From contig NC_065545.1 of assembly GCF_932294415.1 (NCBI RefSeq), positions 42,880,327 through 42,944,326 of the forward strand: DNA of 64,000 nt, in the 5' to 3' direction. Positions 13,811 to 26,100 of the stretch are shown piece by piece. The DNA is from Quercus robur (taxonomy: Eukaryota > Streptophyta > Magnoliopsida > Fagales > Fagaceae). The notes below the pieces were generated by a model. The model searched no databases. It was not told the origin of the DNA and was given only the letters and a program-made list of their open reading frames with translations. Position 1 is the first letter of the stretch, and every line of letters starts with the position of its first letter. The position numbers were made by a program, and so were the translations under genes.

Positions 13811-14819
13811 TGCATCCAACTACTAATGGGAAGATGACATGTGTCCCATCATGTGCAATGTATATAATTTACTTGATTGAGTCAAGCAAGTCATGTGCGT
13901 TACACATGACAAGAACAAAAGTCATTTTTTTATCGGTGGTTAGAGACCAAGGACACAAACAATTTGAGAGTCAAACTTTATCCTCATTCAAGGGATTTTA
14001 TGTTGTACTTTACAAAAATGGTTGTTGAACTAAATATAACGTTGGATTACTCAAGCTATATTTGAGTAAACATATTACTAAAATTAGGCAAATTAATAAC
14101 TTGTGCATTGCATAGAATGTAATGCGTTTTGCAAAATATTGTTAGTATTTTGTTTTCAATATTGTAATAACTTTCATATCAACATTTTTCTTCCTATTAA
14201 GAATAATTCTTGTTATCATTTTAAATGAAACTATTGCCAGAATTTTAAAACTACTAATCAAATTAAAAATCTCCTATCAAAAGTTCTTTTAGAAAATTTT
14301 AAAAAGTGTGATTATTTGGATAATCGACCATTTCTTTTTTTCAATAATGAAAGTTAGGTAACGCATGTCATGTTTGCATTATACATGGGACCACATAAAT
14401 ATTGCCCTATCACCAATGTTTTTTTTTAAAAGAATTAAAATAGTACTTTGATTTAAACTTAATTATTAAAAGTTTTAGATGTTTCATTATTTATTTTTAA
14501 TTTTTAATAATCTATTGTAGTTGTTTGGTTATAGATTGACCCTAGTTAATTAATTCAATTATTTAAATTGATTAATTAGGTCAAATTACATGCAAATCGT
14601 GGAGGCACCAACAAATTACCAAATAAACTAAGGGTGCGTTTGATACGGCTTCAAACGAATTCAGGAAATCGTTTTCTGGAAAATAGGGCGTTTGGCTCTG
14701 GAGGAAAATATTATTTTCCGGAAATCGTTTTCCTGTTGACCAGAATTTGAAGCCTTGACCATGGAAATGAAATTCTGCCCTCATTTTCACTTCATTTCAT
14801 TTCCGTGGCTTGCAAAACG

Positions 14820-15080
14820 CAGAGAGAGAGAGAGAAAAAACAGAGAACAGCAAACATAAGCGAGAGAGAAAGAACAAAAAAAAAAAAAACAATCGAACGA
14901 GAGAGAGAGATCGTGCGGAATAGATTGACGCCAACGAACGAGATCGACGCCGTCTAACGAGATCGAAGCGCGGAATAGCTCGACGCCAACGATCGAGATC
15001 GACGCCAACGAAGTCGATCGAAGCCAACGAGAAGTGTGAGAGCGAGATCGAAGCCAACGAAGTCCGATCCGGCCAACGAG
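14820..15080 (+). repeat. GA run and short GATCGAagcCAACGA repeats in the Harbinger left arm
   Basis: Near 14820-14910 the sequence is a broken GAGA run. From about 14925 to 15075 short motifs (GAGATCGACGCC, CCAACGA, GATCGAAGCC) recur every 12-30 bp. This is GC-richer than the rest of the element and sits between the terminal repeat and the transposase leader, so it may be promoter or leader sequence. Confidence 0.5.
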
Positions 15081-15480
15081 CGAAGCTTATAGCTTCAACG
15101 ACAGCCAACGATCCGACCACGCCGATCGATCCAGCCACCCAGAGCTCCGATCCGGCCAACCAAACACAGAAAGCACGAGAGTCACCCTTCACGCCGAGCT
15201 CCAATCTACCTCACACCGGTCACGCCGAGCTCTGCCAGACGACCACCGCGCCAAACGCCGCAGACCCACGGTGAGAAAATGCACTGCTCAAACTCACCTC
15301 ACCGATCCACTCACATCCGATCCACACTATAAAATACTAACAGTTTATTTATATAAATATTTATATAATTTTTTACATGTTTTTATTTAATAATTTTTGT
15401 ATTTTTTTTTTTTTGATGAATATTAATTTTTGTATTATACATTGTTTATAACTGTGTATTTGTTGGTAATGTATATCAAA

Positions 15481-15790
15481 ATTTTGGGACTTTTCTGATT
15501 GCAGGTTTATTAATTTTTTCAATTATCCATTGTTGATTAAACTGTGTATTTGTGGATTATGCATATGAAATGTAATGATTGGTTTATGAAATTGTGTATT
15601 TATGGGTGATGCATATATCAATTTTGGGACTTTTCTAATTGCAGGTTTATTAATTTTTTCAATTATCCATTGTTGATTAAACTGTGTATTTGTGGATTAT
15701 GCATATGAAATGTAATGATTGGTTTATGAAACTGTGTATTTATGGGTGATGCATATATCAATTTTGGGGCTTTTCTGATTGCAGGTTATT
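15481..15790 (+). repeat. 140-bp tandem repeat upstream of the transposase gene
   Basis: A block ending TTTTCTRATTGCAGGTTTATT recurs with a 140-bp period (15501, 15641, and a divergent third start at 15781). Each copy carries the sequence TTCTRATTGCAG, which looks like a plant splice acceptor, so several alternative 5' UTR exons of the transposase transcript are possible. Confidence 0.6.
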
Positions 15791-16055
15791 CCCAATTGCT
15801 TTGTGGTTTGAATTTTTTTGTAAGCTCTTTTGGGGCTTGACTGGTTATGCATGATTGGTTTTTGCTGTGATTTTTATTAGAATTTGGTTAGTTGGGTTCT
15901 GTGTAGAATGCAATGTGATGGTATTGTTATAGTGTAAATAGAATGCAATGTGATGGTTTGGATGTTATATGTTTGTGGCTGATTTTATTTATGGTGTAAT
16001 GAATAGCATACTTGTTTACATATCTCTTAGACTACAATGTTTGTGATTTTGTTAG

Positions 16056-17411
16056 ATGAAGAAAAAAATCAAAGCCGCAATTCTTGCATCAGTTGCATCT
16101 GTCCTCCTTGTGGGGGTTGCATTGTTAAAGAAATTACGACGTAGACGTAGAGATCTGCCTAGGGCGCCTTATGTTAACCATGCCGCCGAGAGAGAGGAAT
16201 ACATAAATAGTGTTTTGCATGGAAGTGAGAGACATTGTGTGAATCAACTTAGGATGAAGCCTATAGCTTTCCACCACTTATGTCACGCCCTCACTGAGGG
16301 GGAGCACGTACGTCCGACTGTTCACATGTCTGTTACGGAGCAAGTGTTCATTTTCTTGCACATTATTGGTCATAATGTGAGGTTTCGTGTAATGGGTGGT
16401 CGGATCTATAGATCAACTGAGACTGTTCATAGATACTTCAAAGTTGTCCTTAGGGGGGTCCTGAAATTATATAGAGCTCTAATAAGACTGCGTAGCGAAG
16501 ATACACCTCCAGAGATAAGGAATAGCAGAAGGTTTTACCCATATTTTAAGGTAAATATTGTGACTTGTGTGTTTTTGTAAATTGTGAAAATTTATGTAAT
16601 TTTAAACCATTATGTTTGTCAAAAATTAGGATTGTGTTGGAGCAATAGATGGTACACATGTTCGTGCATCTGTGCCACCTGAAATACAAGGAAGATTTCG
16701 TGGTCGCAAAGATGGAACCACGCAAAATGTGTTAGCTGCCATTAGTTTCGACTTAAAGTTCACTTATGTGTTGGCTGGATGGGAAGGCAGTGCACATGAT
16801 TCACGTGTATTAAATGATGCATTTGCTAGGCCAGGGGGATTTTCAATTCCCAATGGTATTACACGATTACTTCACCCTTTTGGTTTGTTAGTTTAATAAA
16901 TATTATGTGTTTTCCTAAACATAGTAGTGATTTGGTTTTTTTTTTAATATATGTAGGTAAATTTTATCTTGGTGATGCTGGGTATGGTAATAAAAATGGA
17001 ATATTGTCACCGTATCGGAGTGTACGATATCACTTGAAAGAGTTTAGTGATCGTCCTCCTGAGAATGCGCAAGAATTGTTCAATCTCCGACACTCTTCAT
17101 TGAGAACTACCATTGAGCGAGGGTTTGGAGTGGTGAAAAAACGTTTTCGAGTGTTGGATGCAGAACCATATTGGTCTTTCTCAACCCAAGTGAAAGTAGT
17201 GTTAGCGTGTTGTGTGGTTCATAATCACATTATGGGGGTTGAACCAAATGACCATATTATGGAAGATGCAATGAACCAAGTAGAGCTTAGTGACCACCAA
17301 GAAGAAACACAGTCTCGTCGGGAGTCCGTCGAAGATAGTAGATCATGGAATGCTAAGAGAGATGAGATATATCAAGCCATGTGGTCTGATTATATCAGGA
17401 GTGGAGAGTAG
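16056..17411 (+). CDS. PIF/Harbinger transposase (HARBI1-like DDE nuclease)
   Basis: Three exons are supported: 16056-16550, 16630-16855 and 16957-17411. GT/AG introns of 79 and 101 bp keep the frame (495, 226 and 455 bp; 391 aa). The enzyme cuts and re-inserts the element with a 3-bp TWA target. The DDE triad is visible: Asp in VGAIDGTHV (start of exon 2), Asp in YLGDAGYGN (exon 3), and Glu in RTTIERGFGVVKKRF. The N-terminal half has the helix-rich region typical of the family (PIAFHHLCHAL, VFIFLHIIGHN). An oddity is a hydrophobic stretch at residues 8-24 before an Arg/Lys-rich segment, which looks membrane-like but is probably not used so. The gene is followed 275 bp later by the Myb-like gene on the same strand, as in other Harbinger elements. 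No stop or frameshift was seen. Confidence 0.92.
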
Positions 17412-17686
17412 TACTTTATTTAGATTTTTATGATTGTAATGTGTTTTTTCTTTTTGTTTTTTTTTAAAGACAATGTATGTAATATAGACTTTTGGTGATG
17501 TAATGAAAAAGTATTTTTAGCATTACATTGTTATTTGATGGTATTACATTGTCATTTCCATAGTTAGCATGTTCCGTTCTATTGTGCACATTCATAAGCG
17601 TGGTTGTATGTGTGTTTGATTTGTTATTCATGTTCCGAGTGTAATTACTGAATGCTACTCTCACTATACTATTTTCGTATGTAGTA

Positions 17687-18718
17687 ATGTCAAAGGGTAA
17701 GGAAAAAGTTAGCGGCAGCAAGCAATTTAGGTGGCTGCCACCTATGCATGAGATGATGCTAAAGATATTAACAGAGGAGGCTGGAAAGGGCAATAAGCCC
17801 TCTAATACTTTTAGGGCCGGCTCCTTTGCTCTTGTAGCGAAGGAGATAACGGCCCATTTCGGGGTTGAGTGCCACCCTGTATTTGTGGAGAACCGGATGC
17901 GGACTCTAAGGTCCATGTGGGCAACTATTCAAGAGCTTAGAAAGAAGAGTGGATTCGGTTGGGACGAAAATCTGAAAATGATAATGTGTGACGCTAAAAC
18001 CTACCAAGAAGAAGTTATGGTATGGCTTCTAACTATATTTTCTTAATATAGATAATAATATATGTTTTTGCATGTTATATGAAATTTATAGTGTCATTGT
18101 TATTGCAAAGTCTTTTATATTGAATTTATGAGTGAAGTTATTATTGCATTATTATATACGTTCTTTTCTCCCTTATAGGCACATCGGAAGCATGCCGAGT
18201 ATCTGAACAAAAAAATTGAGTTTTACGATGAATTAGCGATTGTGGTGGGGAAGGATACAGCCACAGGTGCCTTTGCTAAGTCTGGAGTGGATATCGAAAA
18301 TGAGGCAGATAATGGGGATAATGGGGATAGTGCAGAGTTTGTGGCAGATAATGTGGATGAATGTGTGGTTGAAAAGGGGAAGAACGTAAATGAATCATCC
18401 ACCACTGGGTCGGGAATTTCCAAGTCCCGCAAAAGAGGGCGTGCAGCTTCTACTGCTGATGATAGTGTGCTGACTGATCTGTCTGGTCAGCTGAAGGAAA
18501 TAGCTGTCGCTCTAAAAGAAATTAATCGGGGCCCGGTAGATTACACAACTTTGTATAATGAGGTAATGGCTATGATGGCGGATGGATATAGCGAAGATAT
18601 GCTCGCTACTGCCTTCGACCATCTTTGTGAGAATGAGAAGACGGCACGTGGATTTTTAGCAAAGAATGCTAGGTTGAGGAAGTTGTGGTTAGATGGTTAT
18701 TTTTTCTCACAAATTTGA
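17687..18718 (+). CDS. Harbinger Myb/SANT-like DNA-binding protein (ORF2)
   Basis: Two exons, 17687-18019 and 18179-18718, join in phase to give about 290 aa. The N-terminal part (RWLPPMHEMMLKILTEEAG, then FVENRMRTLRSMWATIQELR and a following GFGWDE) is the Myb/SANT-like trihelix domain found in plant transposon-associated proteins. An acidic low-complexity linker (NDNGD/EFVADN) and a basic SRKRGR stretch, a possible nuclear signal, follow. A C-terminal helical domain (LSGQLKEIAVALKEI to LRKLWLDG) ends the protein. In PIF/Harbinger elements the second protein helps the transposase enter the nucleus and bind the subterminal repeats; that role is from the family, not seen directly. The reading frame is intact. 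Confidence 0.9.
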
Positions 18719-19029
18719 TTTGCTTATTTCATGTTGACTGTGATGGTAGATTTAGGAATTAACTAGACATTGTAGTATTAATATTGACGTATCAATGTAT
18801 TATATATGTACTCTTTTGTATTATTGGGACGATACAATTGCCCAAATTATGTATTTCGAATGATTATGTTTGATGTTGAACCAAATGTGCTGCAATTTTT
18901 GTATTGTTACAGATATGTATAGGGAATGCAGGTTCTTCAATTTTATCTATAAGAGCAAAATATAGCATTGATCTTCTCCAATTCCATGCATATATCATTC
19001 AAGGATGGACAATTTTTTAGGGCCAGATT

Positions 19030-19340
19030 GTAGATCATTTTCCGTTAAATGATCCAAATTATTTTCCGTAAAGTATTTTCCGAACCAAACATGGGAAAAC
19101 GTTTTCCGTAAAGTATTTTCCGTAAACTATTTTCCGTAAAATATTTGGACGAACCAAACACCGGAATTAATTTTCCGTAAAACGATTTCCGTAAAATATT
19201 TGGACGAATCAAACACCGGAATTGATTTTCCGTAAAACGATTTCCGAGACAGCCAAACACCCGAATACATTTTCCTTTTCCGGAAATTAGCATTTCCGGA
19301 AAATATGTATTTTTCGGAAAACGTTTTCCAGCAACCAAAC
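19030..19340. promoter_or_regulatory. Right subterminal repeat array of the Harbinger element
   Basis: TTTTCCGTAAA and close variants occur about ten times, mixed with GGACGAACCAAACACCGG and TTTCCGGAAA. The left end carries the inverse words (GGAAATCGTTTTCTGGAAAA). Dense subterminal copies of one short word are the usual sign of transposase or Myb-protein binding sites. Confidence 0.6.
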
Positions 19341-19346
19341 ACACCC

Positions 19347-20040
19347 TAAGTGCAACGGGAATTAAATTGATACAGTGAATTGTTGACGAATGGAGAAAAC
19401 CTCTCACAAGGCAAAAACCCCACTGAGTGAATTTCAAGTCACCACTACCAATAATCCACTAATCAATAACAAGAGGTTACAAGTATAAGAAATATTACCA
19501 CTACCTTGTACTATCCCAAAATAGAGTTGAACCTTTACTTTAATCCCCAATTGGACTTAATCTTGTAGAAGACTTTTTCCTTTGCATAGATCCCAATACA
19601 TGACTAAATCCAAGCAATTGAATGATTGTTGTTAGTTGCAAAGTTCTTTACTTCAATTACCCAAGTTGATCAATTAGGTCAAATTACATGCAAATCGTGA
19701 AGGCACCAACAAAACACCAAATAAACTAAGTGCAGCGGGAATTAAATTAACATGGTGATTTGTTGACGAATAGAGAAAACCTCTCGTAAGGCAAAAACCC
19801 CCCACCGAATGAATTTCAGGTCACCACTCCCAAGAATCCACTAATCAATAACAAGCAGTTACAAGTATAAGAAATCTTACCACTATCATGAACTACCCCA
19901 AAATACCAAGCTACAGTTGAAACTTTACTCCAATCCCTAATTGGACTTGATCTTGTAGAAGACTTCTTCCTTTGCATAAATCCCAATACATGACTAACTC
20001 CAACCAATTGAATGATTGTTGTTAGCTGCAAAGTTCTTCA
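19347..20040. repeat. Two tandem copies of a ~370-bp repeat (Harbinger target)
   Basis: The block AGTGCAACGGGAATTAAATT to TTGTTGTTAGTTGCAAAGTTC (19347-19655) is repeated at 19730-20035 with about 10 percent divergence. The sequence before each copy (AGGTCAAATTACATGCAAAT) also matches, at 14579 and 19678. The Harbinger element therefore landed in the first of two tandem units. No coding potential was seen. Confidence 0.75.
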
Positions 20041-22184
20041 TTTCAAAGTATGTTGAAGATTTGGAAGCACTTGGTTACAAAATCCTAAGGTGCACAAAAT
20101 GCAGTAGCTTCTCACAAAGTGTATGAGTTCTCTAATTGAGTTTCTATGTTTTTGATGACTTTAAAATAAGTATTTTATATGGTCTAGGGTTTTTGAGAAC
20201 GAAACCCTAGCAATCCAAGTCATCATGGGCTGAGATTCGGATCTAAGAATTCTAAAATCATAGTTCTTGATAAATCGAGCTTGTGTTGAGAATTCCTCAT
20301 TAAGCTTAATAGATGCTAGTGTCGAGCTTATGTCGAGACTATTGTCGAGCTTCACTAAATTAGCTTTTCTTCACTTGTTTTTTGATTCAATCTTCATGTC
20401 TTTAATGATACCACTTGTGATGTTTGTGCAACATGCTTGATACATTAAACACATCTTAGATCTACCTAATTGCAAATAAAGTGCATTTTGTCAAAAGATA
20501 TGTTAATACATAAAACAAATATGGCTCTAACAATAGTATTTGGTTTTTGACAAAAACTTAATCTTACATAATATGCATTTATCGATCGTATAACTTTATT
20601 TTTCAAATCTATTTAATTATTTGTGTTTAATTATCAAAAAAATTATTTAATTTACAAATAACTCGTAATTAAGTCTATCAAAGGTTCTTAACATTGGCAC
20701 ATGTCAAGTTGCAGAATATTGAGTAATTTTTTTGTTATTTATTTATTTTTTAAGAATCAATTAAGTTGTTAGAATGTTAAAATTTGATGTGCTAAAAAAA
20801 ATGCTACTTTGGGACACCAAAATGCTAAAATAACTCTTACAATTTTTTTTTTCAAAAAAAAAAAAAAAAAAAAACCTTACCACATCAGTAGCCACCACCT
20901 CTACAACCACCATTATTGCAAACCCACTATGCACCACTACTAAATCGGAACCCACCACAACTAGTGACTCATAACCACCTCACATTCCTCCATCTAAGAG
21001 AAAGCAAAAGGGGACAAGAGAGAGAAGAGAGTAGTGTGAGAGGAGAGAGAAAAATGAATAAAAATTAAGTAGCATTGCTATAGTGATTTGCTACTTTTGC
21101 TACTAGTAGATCACTGTAGCAATGCTAAGAAAGCCTAAACTTATTGAGAGGGATACTAAGCATTACAATTTCTTAGTTCTCCAATTTGGAAGCGTCAATA
21201 CTCTATCTCCAAATTTTTGAGTAACAGTTGAATTAATGTTTTGAGGATGTCGAGGTATTCTTAATGCTCATGCAAACCAATTTGGAAGGTCAGTACTTTC
21301 TTTCCAATTTTTTGAGTAATTAATATTTTGAGGATGCCGAGGTATTCTTAATGCTCATGCGAACCAATTTGGAAGGTTAGTACTTTCTTTCCAATTTTTT
21401 GAGTAACGGTTGAATTTATGTTTCTAGATGCTAAGCAGGTAGAAACCTTTTTTTTTTTTTTTTTGATAAATGGGATAATATTTCAACCTAGTACCTATTG
21501 GTTATGACATTTGTTCTATGATGATTGCTTTTTATTATTAGACTAAGACACTAATTGGTATATAATATAGGCGCGGTTTATTTTTAATATATTTGATGAT
21601 AAAAAACTTTACTAATTAAGCTAAATTGAACCCTTTTTTTATTTTATATATATTCATTTTTAGGCCCAGTCTTAGTCCACTCTATTATTTTAGTATTGAA
21701 AAATGCATAAATCTCATTAAGTACCTATTAGATGCTCCTACCTCGGATGAGCTTTGTATCAAATTAGAATCTGATGCTTATGGTTTGTACTCTTTAAGGC
21801 TTGTAGCCAATACTTTGCCTTTTATGGCTAGCTAATCTATGCATATCATCCTTTTCAACCAAAAAAAAAAAAAAAAAGACATTAACCACAGATTGGGATG
21901 TAAGAAAAAAAAAATTGACATTTAAAAAATAGTTATATATATTTTTATTTATCATTTCTTTTATTAAGTACTTCTTGAGTAAGTAATCATATTGGAGGGT
22001 TGGTGGAGAGTTAGCAGATATATATACCCACTCAGGTCTAAACGCCAACGTTGATGAAATCGTGTTCCAACGAATAAGGAAGCGGCCCTTCACTATTTTT
22101 GTTTGAAATTCCTTGGTATCTCTATCTAAACACTAAACAAACAAAACAACACCCACAAGAAGAAGTAGAAGTGGTTTTCAGAAG
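20041..22184. other. Intergenic, upstream of the CDC48C exon
   Basis: No gene was recognised. It contains diverged 240-bp repeat heads (AACCAATTTGGAAGG near 21185, 21275 and 21358), A and T runs near 20850 and 21452, and a SINE relic at 21481-21625. A TTTTCAG at 22175-22181 just before the CDC48C ATG looks like a splice acceptor, which would mean an upstream N-terminal exon, but none was found here. Confidence 0.5.
21481..21625 (-). repeat. tRNA-derived SINE relic
   Basis: On the minus strand it reads as the family near 60800: AATAATAAAAAGCAATCATCATAG-like centre and CCAATAGGTACTAGGTTGAAA end. The copy is strongly diverged. Confidence 0.4.
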
Positions 22185-22349
22185 ATGAAGAAGCGAACGA
22201 AAGCTGATGAAGATGAAGAGAAGCTGGAGCTAATAGAAGATTCACATATTAAAAGTAGAACAAGTGCGGACACTACTCCTCAAACGACATCATCATCGTC
22301 TGAGGATTCAAGTTCCGATGGAACAACCTCCACGTCAGATGATGATGAT

Positions 22350-22523
22350 TGTTAATGTATATTATATTATATTATGGGCTTTAGGCCCAATTACCTTTCT
22401 TGTATAGCACACTTGTACTTGTACTACACTTTACTTGTACCGCACATTAACGCCTCCTATATAAGGCTCTGATGTATATTCTCTCATTATGAAATACAAT
22501 ACAATCTTCCAGTATTTCTAACA
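22350..22523 (+). repeat. 5' LTR of the Ale Copia element
   Basis: 174 bp, TG...CA ends. It contains a TATA-like CTATATAAGG near 22459 and AATACAATAC near the end, giving the element promoter. It supplies the stop codon that ends the interrupted CDC48C exon. Confidence 0.95.
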
Positions 22524-22535
22524 TGGTATCAGAGC
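22524..22535 (+). other. Primer binding site (initiator tRNA-Met)
   Basis: TGGTATCAGAGC directly follows the 5' LTR. This is the standard Copia primer site complementary to the 3' end of initiator methionine tRNA. Confidence 0.9.
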
Positions 22536-23174
22536 CAGGTTCTCTGACCTTTTCTTAGCAGTCTTTTCTGTATTGGTGTTACTCCACTCTCAACATCGCT
22601 TCCGCTATCACAACAGTCGCCGCAGCCTCTCGCCATTGAAACTCCGACGTCTTCCAGCCGTCGTCCTTGGGTTCCGGACCTGCAGCCGCTGTCGTTGAGT
22701 AGTCCAACACTGCACAGAACACTGCACGTGTCATCGCCGCCACGAATATTGCTCCGATCAAATTTCTGGAGATATCATTGTGTTCGTCTTGAACCGATCT
22801 ACCCTGCGGTGAAAGCCTCGCAGTAATTAGATACTGCACGCGCTGTCATGTGTGGCTTGATTTTTCTGCGTCAGAGACCCACGCGCCACACGCGTCGTCA
22901 TCAGTTCTAGCTGACGTCACTTGTGACGTCATCAGTGCCACGTCAGCATCCACTCATCTGCTGACGTCAGCGCCACGTCATCCTGTGACGTCATCTGCTG
23001 ACCGTTGACCGTTGACTGAACGTTGACCGACCGTTGACCGTTGACTTTGATCGGACGTTGACTTTGACCGTTGACTTTCTCTTTAGGGTTGACTTTTGCA
23101 GTCCAGGTTCTCCTTACCCAGTTTTTCGCGTAGATTTCATTTTTGCATTCTGTTTTTGCATATTGTGTCTCTAA

Positions 23175-26100
23175 ATGGATAAAAAGGATGTTTTTCTTCC
23201 TCGCCCCATCAATACTGTATTGGAGGGGAACAAGAATTACTTATCTTGGTCTCAAGCTATGCGCAGTTTTCTTAAGGGTCGTATGCTCTGGCATTACTGT
23301 ACTGGTGCAGTCGCCATTCCTGTCAAAGGAGCAAGTGAAGAAGATACTGCCTTTCTTGGTCGTATGATTGAATGGGATAGTCATAACCACATGATCCTCA
23401 CATGAATTCAGAACACTTCCATTCCCTTCATTTCCAACCTGTTGGGCAGCTATGATGATGCCAAGTCAGCGTGGGATACGTTGGCCAAAAGGTACTCCAC
23501 TACTCATGGCTCCATGAAATATCAGTTAGTGGTTGAATTGCATCAACTCAGACAAGAACCAGGGCAATCCATCAATGACTACTATGATCAGCTTCGCTTC
23601 ATTTGGGACCAAATTGACCTTTCTGATCCAACTTGGGCATGCTCAAAGGATGCTCAACAATATGCTTCCATCAGAGATGAATTTTGCCTCTATGAATTCC
23701 TGATGTCCCTTCACAAGGACTTTGAGCCCATTCGAGGCCAGCTGCTAAATCGCAGTCCTGCTCCCTCTCTTGATACTGCTGTGAATGAGTTGGTTAGAGA
23801 AGAAGCTCGTCTTGCAACCCTTCAAGCTCAGAATAAGCTCAATGTTTTGGCTATTACACCTTCTGCTCCACCCATAGAGCAACCTCAACAATCAGGTGAT
23901 TCCTCTGGCTCTAGCAATCGTCGCAAGCAGACCAACAAAAAGTTCTGCAACTATTGCAAACGTCCTAACCACACCATTGAGACTTGTTATCGTCGCAACA
24001 AATCTACTGCTGCCGTTGCTAATACTTAGCCTACTCCGCCGATGGCTTCCATTTCAGCTGAGTCCCAGTCTTCTGGATCCACTATCAACCTCTCTCCCAC
24101 TGAACTACAGGAGATCATAGCTCAAGCTGTTCGTATGGTTGGTAATGCATCTCTTTTCACTGCTCTCTCAGTTCTGCCCGGTAAGTCTCAAACTTGGCTC
24201 TTTGACTCTGCCTGTTGCAATCACATGACACCTTACTCCTCCTTATTCTCCAAACTTGACCCTACACCACACCCTCTAAATATTCATATAGCTGATGGTT
24301 CCACCATGCATGGGAATAGTCTAGGTTTTGTTTCAACCTCCAACCTCTCTGTTCCTGGAGTCTTCCATGTACCTGACCTATCCTATAATTTGTGCTCTGT
24401 GGGACAATTAGCTGAACTAGGTTATCGCCTTATTTTTGACTATTCTGGGTGTATTGTGCAGGATTCGAGGACAGGACAAGAGCTTGGGACCGGCCCTAGA
24501 GTTGGGCGTATGTTTCCCGTGGACAATCTTCATCTTCCACCTATTGCTCCTGTTTCTGTTGCTACTGCAGCTGCTACAGTTTCTTGCTTACCATCTCTTG
24601 CACTTTGGCATTCTCGTCTTGGTCATGCATCATCTTCTCGGGTACAACAGTTAGCTTCTAGGGGTCTATTGGGTTCTGTGTCCAAAGACAATTTTGATTG
24701 TACTTCATGTTAGTTAGGAAAACAACCAGTTTTGTCTTTTAATAACAGTGAATCCATTTCCAATAGTATTTTTGAGTTAATTCATTCTGATGTTTGGGGA
24801 CCTTTTACTATTGCTAGTATTGGTGGATCTCGATATTTTGTTGTCTTTAATGATGATTATTCTCGTTATAGTTGTATATTTCCTATGAAATCTCGTTCTG
24901 AAATTTTACCAATATACAGCAACTTTGCAAAAATGGTTGAAACCCAATTCTCCAAACGTATCAAAACTTTTCGTTTTGATAATGCTCTTGAATATACTCA
25001 ATATGCATTTCAAGCTTTGTTACATTCCTATGGCACTGTGCATCATCTAACTTGTCCAGGTACCTCTCAGCAAAATGGTCGAGCCAAAAGAAAACTTCGA
25101 CATATTCTTGACACTGTTCGTACTCTTCTTCTTTCTGCCAAAGTTCCTGCCCCATTTTGGGGTGAAGCTGCTCTTAATGCTGTTCATGCGATTAATCGCA
25201 TTCTAAGTGCTGTCATCCATAATCAGACTCCATATGAGCGTCTCTTTGGGTCACCTCCTGATTATCATCACCTTCGATCCTTTGGATCTGCTTGTTTCAT
25301 TCTTCTTCAGCCTCATGAACACAACAAACTTGAGCCTCGATCTAGACTTTGTTGTTTCCTTGGTTATGGCGAAACTCAAAAAGGGTACAGGTGTTATGAT
25401 CCTGTCTCTCATCGTCTTCGTGTTTCTCGTAATGTTGTCTTTTGGGAACATCGATTGTTTGTTGAACTCTCTCACTTTCGTTCTTCCCTAACTACCTCCT
25501 CTGTTTTAGAAATTTTTCCAGATGAGTCTCTTGTTCCTTCTACAAATACTTTTGATCCTCCTTTAGACCCTTCTCCAGATATTTTTGATACTACTCCTAG
25601 ATAGGTTGAAGATGAACAGGTTGATGACGAGCTACCCCACCTAGAGCCTAGGTCCCCTGCTCCTGCTCCGCCTGAAGATCCTCCACAAGACATTCCACAT
25701 CACCACTCAACCCGGGTAAGATCCATTCCTACACATTTACTTGACTATCATTGTTACACTGCCCTTGCTACACTTCATGAGCCTCAAACCTATCGTGAGG
25801 CCTCCACTGACCCTTTATGGCAGATTGTAATGAAAGAGGAACTTGATGCATTAACCAAAAACCATACCTGGGATCTGGTCACTCTCCCTCCTGGACAGTC
25901 TGTGGTTGGTTGTAAGTGGATCTATAAGATCAAGACTCGCTCTGATGGGTCCATTGAGCGCTACAAGGCTCGTCTTGTTGCAAAAGATTTTACACAGGAG
26001 TATGGGATTGATTATGAAGAGACCTTTACTCCAGTTGCTCGTATCTCATCTGTTCGTGCCCTCTTAGCTATTGCTGCTGCTAGTAAATGGGATCTTTTTC

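Larger units (their letters stand above)
14632..19346 (+). mobile_element. PIF/Harbinger DNA transposon, apparently complete
   Basis: The ends are inverse (GGGTGCGTTTG on the left, CAAACACACCC on the right) and flanked by TAA (14629-14631 and 19347-19349), the 3-bp target typical of the superfamily. Inside are a DDE transposase gene and a Myb/SANT-like gene, both on the plus strand with intact splice sites and frames. The flanking sequence joins to read CACCAAATAAACTAAGTGC; the same sequence without an insert is at about 19706-19732, a natural empty-site paralogue. Subterminal regions are full of TTTTCCGTAAA/GGAAAAC motifs, candidate binding sites for the Myb-like protein. At 4.7 kb with both genes it looks autonomous. 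Confidence 0.93.

Noticed and set aside
14787-15204. Arg/Ser-rich minus-strand frames near the Harbinger left end
   Set aside because: They translate GA runs and GATCGA repeats, lack any domain and lie opposite to the transposon genes.
16077-16130. Transposase N-terminus as a real membrane segment
   Set aside because: The rest of the protein is a nuclear DDE transposase; the hydrophobic stretch is short and followed by basic residues suited to nuclear entry or DNA contact.
21626-21835. 69-residue plus-strand frame near 21700
   Set aside because: No domain recognised and it overlaps the edge of a SINE relic; likely chance.
22030-22108. Upstream frame near 22030-22108 as the missing CDC48C N-terminal exon
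   Set aside because: It ends in a stop, does not resemble the N-terminal domain of the family and has no clear donor site.
23403-25604. Stops in the Ale polyprotein as programmed read-through
   Set aside because: Plant Copia elements normally use one continuous frame, and four stops at unrelated places including mid-integrase fit decay better.
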